Shown: positions 9,686 through 20,448, counted from the stretch's first letter. The stretch: 64,000 nt of DNA from Rhizobium metallidurans (GCF_014196505.1 NZ_JACIDW010000001.1:310001-374000); one strand, 5' to 3'. The notes: generated by a model from the letters alone, not told the origin. Translations and numbers: made by a program.

Positions 9686-11020
9686 ATGACCAAACCTCTG
9701 CTTACCTATTACGGTGACGATTTCACCGGCTCGGCCGACGTCATGGAGGCGCTCGCCTCCAACGGCGTGCCAACCGTGCTGTTTCTCGGCATCCCCAGCA
9801 CCGAGACCGCCAAGCGTTTCGCCGATTACCGCGCCTTCGGCATTGCCGGCACCAGCCGCAGCGAGACGCCTGAGTGGATGGAGAAGCATCTGCCGGCGAT
9901 CTTCGAATGGCTGAAGGCGCTCGACGCCGACATCTGCCATTACAAGGTCTGCTCAACCTTCGATTCCAGCCCCGCGATCGGCAACATCGGCAAGGCGATC
10001 GAAATCGGCAAGGCGCTCTACGGCCAGCCGGTCGTGCCTGTCGTCGTCGGCGCGCCGCAGCTGAAGCGCTTCACGGCTTTCGGCAATCTCTTTGCCGCTT
10101 ACCAGGATCGTTACTACCGTATCGATCGCCATCCGGTCATGAGCCGCCATCCGGTCACACCGATGGCGGAAGCGGACCTCACTTTACATCTCGGCAAGCA
10201 GACAGCGCTGCCCGTGGCGCTCGCCGATCTCGTGACGATATCGGCAGCCGATGCCGACCAGCGTGTCGACAAGACGATGGCGGAGCTCGACGGCATCCTG
10301 CTGATCGATGTGGATAGTGCCCCGTCTCAGGCTTTGGCGGGCCGTCAGATCTGGCGGGCGAAGCGCGAAGGAGGCCTGTTTACGGCCGGTTCCTCGGGCG
10401 TCGAATACGCATTGCTGCAGGCATGGAAGGCCGAAGGCCTGCTCGGCGAACCGACAACCTTCGCCGAGCCGGGCAAGGTCGATCGCCTCGCCGTCGTCTC
10501 CGGAAGCGTATCGCCCACCACCGAACGGCAGATCCGCAACGCGACGGAAAACGGCTTCGACGGCATCGCCGTCGATCCGCTGGATCTCGTCGGCGAAAGC
10601 GGTGATCGCGCCATCGATGCGGCGGTCACGGAAGGCGTCCAGCGCCTCAAGGACGGCCGCAGCGTCATTCTGCACACGGCGCTCGGCTCATCGTCGGACA
10701 AGGGCACCGATATCGATCGTATCCCCGGATCGCGCCACCGCCTCGGCTCGGCTCTCGGCACGATCCTGCGCCGGTTGATCGAAACCGAGAAGTTGCCGCG
10801 CGCGGTCATCGCCGGCGGCGACACATCGAGCCACGCGCTGCAGGAACTGCGCGTCGATGCTCTGACGACGCTGCTGCCATTGCCGCAGACCCCCGGTTCG
10901 CCACTCTGCACCGCGCACGGCAACTACGCGCCGACCAACGGGCTGCAGATCGCGCTCAAGGGCGGCCAGGTCGGAACCGACGGCTATTTCGCACAGATCC
11001 GCGACGGACGAAGGACTTGA
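9686..11020 (+). CDS. oiaK: 3-oxo-isoapionate kinase (DUF1537 four-carbon acid sugar kinase family)
   Basis: Cytoplasmic ATP-dependent sugar-acid kinase of 444 residues. In the apiose pathway OiaK phosphorylates 3-oxo-isoapionate to the 4-phosphate used by OiaX. The N-terminal substrate domain begins with the family motif YYGDDFTGSADVMEAL, and the C-terminal nucleotide-binding domain has VVSGSVSPTTERQI and the glycine loop VIAGGDTSSHALQ. ATG 9686 lies 4 nt after the oiaX stop; a longer open frame from 9455 only overlaps oiaX. Pairing of a DUF1537 kinase with a RuBisCO-like protein is characteristic of acid-sugar catabolism. Confidence 0.9.
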   Translation: MTKPLLTYYGDDFTGSADVMEALASNGVPTVLFLGIPSTETAKRFADYRAFGIAGTSRSETPEWMEKHLPAIFEWLKALDADICHYKVCSTFDSSPAIGNIGKAIEIGKALYGQPVVPVVVGAPQLKRFTAFGNLFAAYQDRYYRIDRHPVMSRHPVTPMAEADLTLHLGKQTALPVALADLVTISAADADQRVDKTMAELDGILLIDVDSAPSQALAGRQIWRAKREGGLFTAGSSGVEYALLQAWKAEGLLGEPTTFAEPGKVDRLAVVSGSVSPTTERQIRNATENGFDGIAVDPLDLVGESGDRAIDAAVTEGVQRLKDGRSVILHTALGSSSDKGTDIDRIPGSRHRLGSALGTILRRLIETEKLPRAVIAGGDTSSHALQELRVDALTTLLPLPQTPGSPLCTAHGNYAPTNGLQIALKGGQVGTDGYFAQIRDGRRT

Positions 11021-11022
11021 AC

Positions 11023-11781
11023 ATGCGCTACTGGGTTGGCACCAGCTTCAAGATGAACAAGACGCTCGGCGAAGCTCTCTCCTTCGCCGAAAAGCTCGCA
11101 GCCGCCGATGGCGATCGCCACGCGGATATCCAGCGCTTCGTCATCCCGCCGTTCACGGCGGTGCGCGAAGTCAAGAAGGCCCTTGCCGATAGCTCGGTGA
11201 AGGTCGGCGCACAGAACATGCATTGGGACGCGGCCGGCGCCTGGACCGGCGAAATCTCGGCCCCGATGCTGAAGGATTGCAACCTCGACATCGTCGAACT
11301 CGGCCATTCCGAGCGTCGCGAGCACTTCGGCGAGACAGACGAAACCGTCGGCCTGAAGGTCGAAAGCGCCGTCAACCACGGCCTGATCCCGCTGATCTGC
11401 ATCGGCGAGACGCTGAGCGAACGCAATGCCGGTGATGCCGACGCCGTACTCAAGCGCCAGGTGGAAGGCGCGCTGGCGCGCGTTTCCGGCGTTGGCAAGA
11501 GTGCGGAAATTCTTCTTGCCTACGAACCGGTCTGGGCAATCGGCGTGAACGGCATTCCGGCGACCGCCGATTACGCCGACGAACGCCACGCTCGCATCGC
11601 CGACGTGGCCGCCAAGGCGCTCGGTCGCGCGGTTCCGGTTCTCTACGGCGGCAGCGTCAATCCTCAGAATTGCGAGGAACTGATCACGCAGCCGCACATC
11701 GACGGGCTGTTCATCGGTCGCTCTGCCTGGGCCGTCGAAGGCTATCTCGACATTCTGAAGCGCGTCGCCGCGGTCATCTGA
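11023..11781 (+). CDS. lerI: L-erythrulose-1-phosphate isomerase (TIM-like)
   Basis: Triosephosphate-isomerase-family enzyme of 252 residues, predicted to convert L-erythrulose 1-phosphate to D-erythrulose 4-phosphate. The TIM catalytic residues are present: K10 in GTSFKMNK, H95 in ELGHSERR and E168 in [10 protein letters not shown]. The phosphate loop YGGSVNPQN and the GLFIGRSAW strand are intact. The housekeeping motif NWKMN reads SFKMN here, as in the EryH/TpiA2 tetrulose isomerases. ATG 11023 is 2 nt after the oiaK stop. Context after OiaX rather than glycolytic genes supports the tetrulose assignment. Confidence 0.87.
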   Translation: MRYWVGTSFKMNKTLGEALSFAEKLAAADGDRHADIQRFVIPPFTAVREVKKALADSSVKVGAQNMHWDAAGAWTGEISAPMLKDCNLDIVELGHSERREHFGETDETVGLKVESAVNHGLIPLICIGETLSERNAGDADAVLKRQVEGALARVSGVGKSAEILLAYEPVWAIGVNGIPATADYADERHARIADVAAKALGRAVPVLYGGSVNPQNCEELITQPHIDGLFIGRSAWAVEGYLDILKRVAAVI

Positions 11782-11834
11782 TCGCAGCGACCAATCCCTC
11801 ATCCAGCCCCCGAATGATTGAAAGGACACAGACC

Positions 11835-12272
11835 ATGAAAATCGCAATCGGAGCGGATAGCGCCGGCAAGCCCTTGCTTGACGTGATCGCCGCCCATCTC
11901 GCCACCAAGGCGGGCCTCGAAGTGCACGATCTCAGCCAGTCCGGCTTCTACGCCGACCTGTCGCAGAACCTCGCGCAGACCATCGTCGACGGCCAGCATG
12001 AGCGCGGCATCCTGATCTGCGGAACCGGCATCGGCGTCTCGATTTCGGCCAACAAGGTTCCCGGCATCCGCGCCGCGCTGACGCACGACACATACTCGGC
12101 GGAGCGCGCCGCGAAGTCCAACAATGCGCAGATCATCACGATGGGCGCGCGCGTCATCGGCCCGGAACTTGCCAAGTCGATCGTCGACACCTGGCTTGCA
12201 TCCGAATTCGACCCGAAGGGCGCTTCCGCGGGCAATGTCGACGCCATCAACAGGCTTGATGCGGTTAAGTAA
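11835..12272 (+). CDS. derI: D-erythrulose-4-phosphate isomerase (RpiB/LacAB family)
   Basis: RpiB-type isomerase of 145 residues, predicted to convert D-erythrulose 4-phosphate to D-erythrose 4-phosphate, which enters the pentose phosphate pathway. Family residues are present: D8 in IGADSAGK, C62 in [16 protein letters not shown], and H84 with its partner arginines in [20 protein letters not shown] precedes ATG 11835. It is the last gene of the oiaX operon. EryI of erythritol catabolism is the same family, but here no erythritol genes are near and the apiose context decides the call. Confidence 0.85.
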   Translation: MKIAIGADSAGKPLLDVIAAHLATKAGLEVHDLSQSGFYADLSQNLAQTIVDGQHERGILICGTGIGVSISANKVPGIRAALTHDTYSAERAAKSNNAQIITMGARVIGPELAKSIVDTWLASEFDPKGASAGNVDAINRLDAVK

Positions 12273-12295
12273 TACTTATCCTGGCGTGGTGATTG

Positions 12296-12309
12296 ACTCA
12301 TCATACCAG
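12296..12309. promoter_or_regulatory. candidate GntR operator, site 2 (upstream of apnO)
   Basis: ACTCATCATACCAG, 40 nt before the apnO start, is identical in 13 of 14 positions to the right part of the palindrome at 8349-8362. A TGGT four-mer at 12288-12291 could be the left arm. It is proposed as the second site of the GntR/FCD regulator, giving the downstream apnO-to-apnL unit its own control. Confidence 0.5.
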
Positions 12310-12348
12310 CAACGTTAACAATTCCAGCAAAACACGAAGTGAGGAAAC

Positions 12349-13176
12349 ATGACTTCCATTGCTCTGTTCGGCGCCGGCGGCAAAATGGGCTACCGGCTTG
12401 CGAAAAACCTCAAGGGTTCGCGCTACGACGTTCGCCACGTCGAAATCAGCGATGTCGGCAAGGCACGCCTCAAGGACGACCTCGGCCTTTCGACCGTGGA
12501 CGTGGACGTTGCGCTTGACGGCGCCGACGTCGTTATCCTGGCCGTTCCGGACACGCATATCGGCAAGGTTGCCGCAGGCATCTCCGACAAGCTCAAGGCC
12601 GGCACCATGGTCATCGCGCTCGACGCGGCGGCGCCGTTCGCTGGCCACTTCCCGGACCGTCCTGATCTGACGTATTTCGTCACGCATCCGTGCCACCCGC
12701 CGATCTTCAACGACGAAACCGACATGCAGGCCAAGAAGGACCACTTCGGCGGTCTCTTCGCCAAGCAGCACATCGTTTCGGCTCTGATGCAGGGTCCGGA
12801 AGAAGCCTACGCCGTCGGCGAAGAAGTCGCCAAGACGATCTGGGCGCCGGTCATGCGCTCGCACCGCGTCACCGTCGAGCAGATGGCGATGCTGGAGCCG
12901 GGTCTGTCGGAAACCGTTGCCGCCTCGCTGCTCGTCGTCATGAAGCAGGCCATGGATGAGTGCGTCGCACGCGGCGTTCCGGAAGAAGCCGCCCGCGACT
13001 TCCTTCTCGGCCACCTGAACGTGCTCGGCGCTGTCATCTTCGGCGAAGTCCAGGGCGTGTTCTCGGACGCTTGCAACAAGGCTATCGAATTCGGCATTCC
13101 CGCCCTGATGAAGGACGACTGGAAGCGCGTTTTCGAACCGCAGGAGATCGCTGACAGCATCAAGCGTATCACCTGA
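12349..13176 (+). CDS. apnO: D-apionate oxidoisomerase
   Basis: NAD-dependent oxidoreductase of 275 residues. ApnO oxidises and isomerises D-apionate to 3-oxo-isoapionate, the substrate of OiaK. The N-terminal Rossmann fold opens with IALFGAGGKMGYRLAKNL, and the 6-phosphogluconate-dehydrogenase-like C-terminal helices include LLGHLNVLGAVIFGEVQG. FVTHPCHPPIFNDE in the middle is the likely catalytic or metal-binding segment. GAGGAAAC precedes ATG 12349. It starts a second unit downstream of the oiaX operon, with its own candidate operator. Confidence 0.87.
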   Translation: MTSIALFGAGGKMGYRLAKNLKGSRYDVRHVEISDVGKARLKDDLGLSTVDVDVALDGADVVILAVPDTHIGKVAAGISDKLKAGTMVIALDAAAPFAGHFPDRPDLTYFVTHPCHPPIFNDETDMQAKKDHFGGLFAKQHIVSALMQGPEEAYAVGEEVAKTIWAPVMRSHRVTVEQMAMLEPGLSETVAASLLVVMKQAMDECVARGVPEEAARDFLLGHLNVLGAVIFGEVQGVFSDACNKAIEFGIPALMKDDWKRVFEPQEIADSIKRIT

Positions 13177-14193
<1,017 letters not shown>

Positions 14194-14212
14194 TAACGGC
14201 TTGAGACCAGTG

Positions 14213-14242
14213 ACGAAGAGCGCGATCATCGGCGCTCTTCGT
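14213..14242 (+). terminator. intercistronic hairpin after the apiose binding-protein gene
   Basis: A perfect 11-bp inverted repeat (ACGAAGAGCGC / GCGCTCTTCGT) with an 8-nt loop, followed by TCTTTAT. It lies between the binding-protein stop and the DUF2291 gene and probably stabilises the upstream mRNA or partly terminates transcription. Confidence 0.65.
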
Positions 14243-14277
14243 TCTTTATCCTATTCCATAAGATTGGAGTTTCGTGG

Positions 14278-14922
14278 ATGGCGAGGGTCAGAAGCGCGGT
14301 CGTGATCGCATTGCTTGCGATGGCACTGCCGGGCTGCAAAATCATCAAAACGCCGACGGCGGAAGAAACGGCGGCGGAGACCGCCAAGAACGCTTTCGAT
14401 CCCGCGGCGAAAGTCGAGGCCATCTGGCAATCGCAGGCAATTCCCTATGTGCAGAAGCGCGCCGGCGAGCTGAAGGACGTCGTGGCGCTTGCCGCGTCCA
14501 GCCCGGACCAGGCCGGCGAAAAATTCGGCAACACCCGCAAGCAGGCGAGCGCGCCGTGGACCTATGCGGTCAAACTGAGCGGCAAGGTCGTCGCGGCCGA
14601 CACCGCCTCGCGCGCGGCCACGATCGACGTGGACGCCGATGGCGACGGCAAGGCCGACGCGAAGGTGCAGATCGGCCCCGCCGTGCGCGGAACGGCGCTG
14701 CGCGACACGCTTGAATTCGTCAATTTCAACGAATTCAAAAATCAGATCGAGTGGGCGCAATTCGGCAAGGCGTTCAACGAGAAGATCAATACCACCCTTC
14801 TGGCGCCGCTGCCGCGCGACGGATTGGCCGGCAAGACGGTGACGGTTACCGGCGCCTTTCCGCTGCCGGCATCCGGACAATTGCCGCTGATCACGCCGGC
14901 CGAACTGACGGTGGGGCCGTAA
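14278..14922 (+). CDS. DUF2291 family lipoprotein of the sugar importer
   Basis: Predicted lipoprotein of 214 residues. A short hydrophobic signal ends in the lipobox LPGC with C20 as the lipidated residue. The rest is a soluble periplasmic domain typical of DUF2291, a family found beside RbsABC-type sugar importers whose role is not established; a periplasmic accessory part of the transporter is likely. GGAG lies 8 nt before ATG 14278. It sits between the binding-protein and ATPase genes, with the ATPase start 2 nt after its stop. Confidence 0.75.
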   Translation: MARVRSAVVIALLAMALPGCKIIKTPTAEETAAETAKNAFDPAAKVEAIWQSQAIPYVQKRAGELKDVVALAASSPDQAGEKFGNTRKQASAPWTYAVKLSGKVVAADTASRAATIDVDADGDGKADAKVQIGPAVRGTALRDTLEFVNFNEFKNQIEWAQFGKAFNEKINTTLLAPLPRDGLAGKTVTVTGAFPLPASGQLPLITPAELTVGP

Positions 14923-14924
14923 CG

Positions 14925-16469
14925 ATGGGCGAAACGATCGAACACGACGTCATCCTGCGCCTCGAGGAGGTGTCGAAGGTCTATTCCGGCATCGTGGCCG
15001 TCAAGCGCGCTGACCTCGAACTCAGGCGCGGTGCGGTCAATGTGCTGGTCGGCGAGAACGGCGCCGGAAAATCGACGCTGATGAAGATCATCGCCGGCGT
15101 CGAGCGGCCAACGCTTGGACGCATCATCCTCGATGGCGAAACGGTCTCCTTCGACAGTCCGGCCGACGCGCAGGCGCACGGCATCGGCATGATCTTCCAG
15201 GAGCTCAACCTGTTCGCCAACATGTCTGTGGCCGAAAACATCTTCGCCACCCGTGAGATTACCCGCGGCATACGCGGCATCGACCACAGGGCGCAGATCG
15301 AAAAGGCGAACGCGTTTCTGGACCGCCTGGACGCCGGCATCAACGCCGAAACCATGGTCGAGGATCTGCCGATCGGCCAGCAGCAGTTGGTCGAGATCGC
15401 CAAGGCGATGTCGCTCAACGCCCGGATCCTGATCATGGACGAACCGACATCGGCGCTTTCGGCCGCCGAGGTCGAGATCCTGTTCAAGGTCATCGCCGAA
15501 TTGAAGGCGCAGGGTGTCGCCATCGTCTACATCTCGCACCGGCTGGAAGAGCTGATGCGGATCGGTGACTACATCACCGTGCTGCGCGATGGCCAGATCA
15601 CCGGCCATGCGATGGTCCGCGACATCGACACCAAGTGGATCGTCCGCTCGATGATCGGTTCGGACGCCAAGGATTTCGCCAAGGCGGCGGAACATGAATT
15701 CGGCCCGGAGGCCTTTCGCGCCGAGGACATCAGCCTGCCGCGCAGAACCGGCGGGCTCGCTGTCGATCATGTATCGCTCTCGGTGCGGGCGGGCGAGATC
15801 CTCGGCATTTACGGCCTGATGGGGGCGGGACGCAGCGAGTTCTTCGAATGCGTGATCGGCAGCCACAGGCACTCCACCGGCAAGATCTTCATCGACGGCC
15901 AGGAGGTGCGCGCGCAAGACACCACCGGACGGATCAAGAAAGGCCTTGCCCTCATACCCGAGGACCGTCAGCGTGAGGGTCTGGTGCAGGTACTCTCGAT
16001 CGCCAGCAACCTGACGCTCGCAAGCCTCGATCGCTTCACGCGGATCTTTCACATCAAGGCCAATGCCGAAAAGCAGGGCATCAACGACATGATCCGCGAT
16101 CTGTCGATCAAGGCGCCAAACCCGGAATTCGAGGTCACCTCGATGTCCGGCGGCAACCAGCAGAAGGTGGTCATCGGTAAGGCGCTGATGACCAATCCGA
16201 AGGTTCTGCTGATGGACGAGCCCAGCCGCGGCATCGACGTCGGCGCCAAGGCGGACGTGTTCCGCACCATGCGCAGACTGGCCGCCAAGGGCCTCGCAAT
16301 ATTGTTTTCAACCTCCGACCTTGAAGAGGTCATGGCCCTTTCCGACCGCATCGCCGTTCTCAGCAACGGCAAGCTGGTCGCCGTCTTCGACAGAAGCGAA
16401 GCAACGGAAGAGGCTATCATCGCGGCATCTGCCAAAGGTCACGGACACCAAGGAAAGCTCGCGTCATGA
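14925..16469 (+). CDS. sugar ABC transporter ATP-binding protein, RbsA/XylG-like, tandem ATPase
   Basis: CUT2-family ATPase of 514 residues with two ATPase halves. The first has Walker A GENGAGKSTL, signature-like LPIGQQQLVEIAKA and Walker B ILIMDEPTSAL. The second has a degenerate Walker A (GLMGAGRSEF), signature MSGGNQQKVVIGKAL and LLMDEPSRGIDVG. This asymmetry is normal for RbsA. ATG 14925 lies 2 nt after the DUF2291 stop; the longer open frame from 14751 overlaps that gene and is not used. It energises D-apiose uptake with the neighbouring permease. Confidence 0.92.
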   Translation: MGETIEHDVILRLEEVSKVYSGIVAVKRADLELRRGAVNVLVGENGAGKSTLMKIIAGVERPTLGRIILDGETVSFDSPADAQAHGIGMIFQELNLFANMSVAENIFATREITRGIRGIDHRAQIEKANAFLDRLDAGINAETMVEDLPIGQQQLVEIAKAMSLNARILIMDEPTSALSAAEVEILFKVIAELKAQGVAIVYISHRLEELMRIGDYITVLRDGQITGHAMVRDIDTKWIVRSMIGSDAKDFAKAAEHEFGPEAFRAEDISLPRRTGGLAVDHVSLSVRAGEILGIYGLMGAGRSEFFECVIGSHRHSTGKIFIDGQEVRAQDTTGRIKKGLALIPEDRQREGLVQVLSIASNLTLASLDRFTRIFHIKANAEKQGINDMIRDLSIKAPNPEFEVTSMSGGNQQKVVIGKALMTNPKVLLMDEPSRGIDVGAKADVFRTMRRLAAKGLAILFSTSDLEEVMALSDRIAVLSNGKLVAVFDRSEATEEAIIAASAKGHGHQGKLAS

Positions 16470-17530
16470 CGGCGGACACCTCTTCCACATTCGGGGCCAA
16501 GCGATCGAACGGCTCCATTCTCCTCACGCTGATGAAGCTCAGAACCTTCATCGCCCTTTTCGCCGTGATCATCTTCTTCGCGATCTTCGCGCCGAATTTC
16601 ACCTCCACGGCCAACATGATCCTGATGTCGAAACACGTCGCGCTCAACGCCTTCCTGGCCATGGGCATGACATTCGTCATTATTACCGGCGGTATCGACC
16701 TTTCGGTCGGCTCGATCGTCGGCCTGTGCGGCATGGTCGCCGGCGCGCTGATCCTCAATGGCGTGGCGCTGCCGATCGGCTACACGATCTTCTTCAACAT
16801 CTACGAGATCGTGCTGATCACGCTTGCCGTCGGCCTGGCGATCGGCCTGATCAACGGCCTGTTGATCACCAAGCTCAACGTCGCGCCTTTCATCGCGACG
16901 CTCGGGACGCTTTATATCGCCCGCGGCCTCGCGCTGCTCTCCTCCGACGGCCGTACCTTTCCAAATCTCGTCGGTCGTCCCGAATACGCGACAACGGGCT
17001 TCGACGTACTAGGCGCCGGCAGCGTGCTGGGCTTGCCTGTCTCCATCTGGATTCTGATCGTGCTCGCCCTACTTGCCGCCTACGTGGCGCACTCGACGCC
17101 GATCGGCCGGCATATCTTCGCGGTCGGTGGCAATGAGCGCGCGGCGCGCATGTCCGGCATCCGCGTCGATGTGGTGAAGATCTTCGTCTACATGTTCTCG
17201 GGCCTGTGCGCGGCGATCGTCGGCCTCATCATCTCGTCGCAGCTGATGGCTTCGCATCCGGCAACCGGTGAAAGCTTCGAACTGAACGCGATCGCTGCGG
17301 CGGTCTTGGGCGGGACTTCCATGTCAGGTGGACGTGGGACGATCGGCGGCACGATCATCGGCGCCTTCGTCATCGGCATCCTGTCGGACGGACTGGTCAT
17401 GATGGGTGTGTCGTCCTTCTGGCAGATGGTCATCAAGGGGCTGGTCATTATTATCGCGGTGGTCGTGGACCAGGCGCAGCGCCGTCTGCAACAGCGCGTG
17501 ACTCTCATGCAAATGGCAAAGGCAGGTTAA
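16466..17530 (+). CDS. sugar ABC transporter permease, RbsC-like
   Basis: Inner-membrane permease of 354 residues with about ten hydrophobic segments. FVIITGGIDLSVGSIVGLCG is the hallmark of the BPD_transp_2 (CUT2) family. GTLYIARGLALLSSDGRTFP, GGNERAARMSGI and AVLGGTSMSGGRGTIGGT are the other conserved blocks. The start overlaps the ATPase stop by 4 nt (ATGA), indicating translational coupling. It is the translocation channel of the apiose importer. Confidence 0.92.
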   Translation: MTADTSSTFGAKRSNGSILLTLMKLRTFIALFAVIIFFAIFAPNFTSTANMILMSKHVALNAFLAMGMTFVIITGGIDLSVGSIVGLCGMVAGALILNGVALPIGYTIFFNIYEIVLITLAVGLAIGLINGLLITKLNVAPFIATLGTLYIARGLALLSSDGRTFPNLVGRPEYATTGFDVLGAGSVLGLPVSIWILIVLALLAAYVAHSTPIGRHIFAVGGNERAARMSGIRVDVVKIFVYMFSGLCAAIVGLIISSQLMASHPATGESFELNAIAAAVLGGTSMSGGRGTIGGTIIGAFVIGILSDGLVMMGVSSFWQMVIKGLVIIIAVVVDQAQRRLQQRVTLMQMAKAG

Positions 17531-17533
17531 GCA

Positions 17534-18568
17534 ATGACGGAATTGAATGGCGCACTCATCGGCTGCGGCTTTTTCGCGGTCAACCAGATGCATGCGTGGC
17601 AGGACGTGGCCGGGGCTTCGATCGTGGCGATCTGCGATCGCGATCCCGAGCGGCTGCGGATCGTCGGCGACCAGTTCGGCATCGGCAGACGCTACAGCGA
17701 TGCCGCCGAGATGTTCGCCGACGGCGGCTTCGATTTCGTCGACATCGCGACCACCGTCCAGAGCCATCGCGCCCTGGTCGAGATGGCCGCCGCGCACAAG
17801 GTGCCGGCGATCTGCCAGAAGCCATTCGCAAAGACGCTCGACGACGCCAAGGCCATGGTCAAGGTTTGCGCCGAAGCCGGACTGCCCTTGATGGTGCACG
17901 AAAACTTCCGTTGGCAGACGCCGATCCAGGCCGTGAAGAAGGTTCTGGAGGCCGGCACGATCGGCCAGCCGTTCTGGGGCCGCTTCTCGTTCCGTTCGGG
18001 CTACGATGTCTTCTCCGGACAGCCCTACTTGGCGGAAGGCGAGCGTTTCATCATCGAGGACCTCGGCATCCATACGCTCGACATCGCCCGCTACATTCTG
18101 GGTGACGTGGCGGCGCTCAGCGCCCGCACGAAACGGGTCAATCCCAGGATCAAGGGCGAGGATGTCGCAACCATCTTGCTCGACCATGAAAACGGCGCGA
18201 CTTCCATCGTCGATGTCAGCTATGCCTCGAAGCTCTCGACCGAACCCTTCCCCGAAACGCTGATCGAACTCGACGGCACCGAAGGCAGCATCCGCCTGTC
18301 GCAGGGTTACAAGCTCGAAGTCACGGGCAAGAGCGGAACCGAGGTCTCGGACGTGTCGCCGACGCTGCTCTCCTGGGCATCCCGCCCCTGGCACAATATC
18401 CAGGAAAGCGTCTACGCCATCCAGCAGCATTGGGCCGAGCGGCTCGCGGCCGGCGGCGAGACCTCGACCGCGGGCGCCGACAACCTCAAGACCTTCGCGC
18501 TCGTCGAGGCTGCCTATGACAGCGCCGCCAGCGGCCAGACGGTCGATGTCAAGGCGATGCTGCGATGA
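17534..18568 (+). CDS. apsD: D-apiose dehydrogenase (Gfo/Idh/MocA family)
   Basis: NAD(P)-dependent dehydrogenase of 344 residues. ApsD oxidises D-apiose to apionolactone, the first enzymatic step. The Rossmann motif is GALIGCGFFAVNQMHAW, the Gfo/Idh/MocA lysine motif is ICQKPFAKTLDDAKAMV, and the C-terminal sheet domain carries IIEDLGIHTLDIARYILG with the catalytic His. It begins 3 nt after the permease gene and overlaps apnL by 4 nt, so oxidation and lactone opening are co-expressed with uptake. Confidence 0.88.
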   Translation: MTELNGALIGCGFFAVNQMHAWQDVAGASIVAICDRDPERLRIVGDQFGIGRRYSDAAEMFADGGFDFVDIATTVQSHRALVEMAAAHKVPAICQKPFAKTLDDAKAMVKVCAEAGLPLMVHENFRWQTPIQAVKKVLEAGTIGQPFWGRFSFRSGYDVFSGQPYLAEGERFIIEDLGIHTLDIARYILGDVAALSARTKRVNPRIKGEDVATILLDHENGATSIVDVSYASKLSTEPFPETLIELDGTEGSIRLSQGYKLEVTGKSGTEVSDVSPTLLSWASRPWHNIQESVYAIQQHWAERLAAGGETSTAGADNLKTFALVEAAYDSAASGQTVDVKAMLR

Positions 18569-20442
18569 GCACGTCGTCCGACAGCTTCAGGATCTACGGC
18601 ACGCATGCGCTAGAACAGAAGCCGATCCGCCTCACCGCCGGCCGACTGACCGCGGATCTCAGCGACGGCAATCTGCGCACGATCGCCTATGACGGCGTGG
18701 AAGTGCTGCGCGCCGTCTCGTATCTCGTGCGTGATCGCGATTGGGGCACCTATGCGCCCGACATCGCCGACCTGATCATCGAACAGCAAGGCGAGGGTTT
18801 TTCTGTCCGCTACACCGCCGTTTGCAAGGGTCCCGACGCGACCGAACTCGCGATCGGCGTGCGCATCTCGGCGGAAGCCGGCGCGCCGCTGATCTTCGAG
18901 GCGGATGCGCTCTCCGGCACCGGTTTTGAAACGAACCGCTGCGGCTTTTGCATTCTCCACCCGATCGTCGGCGTCGCGGGGGCGCCCGTCGCGGTCGAGC
19001 ATGCCGATGGAAAGCGCGTCGAGACGCGGTTTCCCGATCTGATCGAACCGTGGCAGCCGTTCATGAACATGAGCGCGATCACCCACACCGTCATGACCAA
19101 CGTGACGGCGCGGTGCGGCATGGAAGGCGACGTCTTCGAGATGGAAGACCAGCGCAACTGGTCGGATGCGTCCTACAAGACCTACGTGCGACCACTCGCC
19201 CTGCCCTGGCCCTACCAGATTCCCGCAGGCGAAACGGTCAAGCAGCGCATCGTGCTCGACATCGCCGACAAGCGCCCGAATACATCGGCCACGACCACGA
19301 ACGGCCACTCATCGCCGACGACACTCACGCTCGGCGAGCGGCGTGGGCGGATGCCTGCGATCGGCGTTATCGTAACACCTGAGGAAGCGGACGCCGTGGT
19401 CAGGGCAAGCGCCGTGCTCGACGAGATCAGGCCGCAGGAACTTCTCTTCCATTTCGATCCGGCGGCGGAGCATGGGGCGGCGGCCTTCGAGCGCTTCGCC
19501 GAGGTCGCCAAGCATCATTCCGGCACTTCGACGCTGGAGATCGCGCTGACATGCAAGCAGCCGCTCCTCGACGAGACCAATCTGATCGCAACGCAGATGC
19601 GCGATGCCGGCTTCAAGCCCGACGCGATCATCATCTCGCCATCGGTCGATCGTCAATCCACCCCACCGGGCAGCAAATGGCCGGAATGCCCGCCGCTGGA
19701 AGAAGTCTACGCGGCCGCGCATGCGGCATTCCGCGATGTCCGCGTCGGCGGCGGCATGCTCAGCTATTTCACCGAGCTCAATCGCAAGCGCGTTCCTTCC
19801 GCGCCGCTTTCCTTCATCAGCCATTGCACCAATCCGATCGTGCACGCCGCCGACGACCTCAGCGTCATGCAGACATTGGAAGCCCTGCCCTTCATCACGC
19901 GATCGGTCCGCGCCATCTATGGCGACAAGCCCTATCGCATCGGCCCATCGACCATTCCCATGCGGCAAAACCCCTATGGCAGCCGAACCATGGACAATCC
20001 CAAGGGCGCCCGCATACCGATGGCCAACACCGACCCGCGTCACAACGGGCTTTTCGCGGAAGCCTTCGCAATGGCCTATGTCGCAAAGGTGCTGGACGCC
20101 GAGCTCGAATGCCTGACACTCTCGGCTTTGACGGGAAGTTTCGGCCTTCTCCCCGGCAAGGATGAACCCTTCGCCGCCGATGGGCGCCGTCCGCTCTTCA
20201 ACGCGGTCAAGACGCTCGCCGGTCTCGCCGGCGCCGAATGGAGGGAATGCATATCCTCCAACCCCTCGCACGTTCTGGCGTTCGCGACGAAGACAGCGGC
20301 GGGCGCAACGCTCTGGATCATCAATATCACCGGCAACGACCAGGAGGTCGATCTCGGCTCGCTGAGGCTTTCCGACGCGCTGATGGGCGGCGTGCTGACG
20401 CTTTCACCTTATCAGGCGACCTCAGTCGCGCTTTCGGAGTGA
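18565..20442 (+). CDS. apnL: D-apionate lactonase
   Basis: Large hydrolase of 625 residues. ApnL opens D-apionolactone to D-apionate, the substrate of ApnO. The N-terminal half is a beta-rich domain (VEVLRAVSYLVRDRDWGTYA), and the second half resembles a TIM barrel (MLSYFTELNRKRVP, CTNPIVHAADDLSVMQTLEA). Length and pairing with ApsD match the described lactonase. The start overlaps the apsD stop by 4 nt. It closes the locus and is followed by an 11-bp hairpin. The catalytic residues are not certain to me. Confidence 0.85.
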   Translation: MSTSSDSFRIYGTHALEQKPIRLTAGRLTADLSDGNLRTIAYDGVEVLRAVSYLVRDRDWGTYAPDIADLIIEQQGEGFSVRYTAVCKGPDATELAIGVRISAEAGAPLIFEADALSGTGFETNRCGFCILHPIVGVAGAPVAVEHADGKRVETRFPDLIEPWQPFMNMSAITHTVMTNVTARCGMEGDVFEMEDQRNWSDASYKTYVRPLALPWPYQIPAGETVKQRIVLDIADKRPNTSATTTNGHSSPTTLTLGERRGRMPAIGVIVTPEEADAVVRASAVLDEIRPQELLFHFDPAAEHGAAAFERFAEVAKHHSGTSTLEIALTCKQPLLDETNLIATQMRDAGFKPDAIIISPSVDRQSTPPGSKWPECPPLEEVYAAAHAAFRDVRVGGGMLSYFTELNRKRVPSAPLSFISHCTNPIVHAADDLSVMQTLEALPFITRSVRAIYGDKPYRIGPSTIPMRQNPYGSRTMDNPKGARIPMANTDPRHNGLFAEAFAMAYVAKVLDAELECLTLSALTGSFGLLPGKDEPFAADGRRPLFNAVKTLAGLAGAEWRECISSNPSHVLAFATKTAAGATLWIINITGNDQEVDLGSLRLSDALMGGVLTLSPYQATSVALSE

Positions 20443-20448
20443 GCCGAT

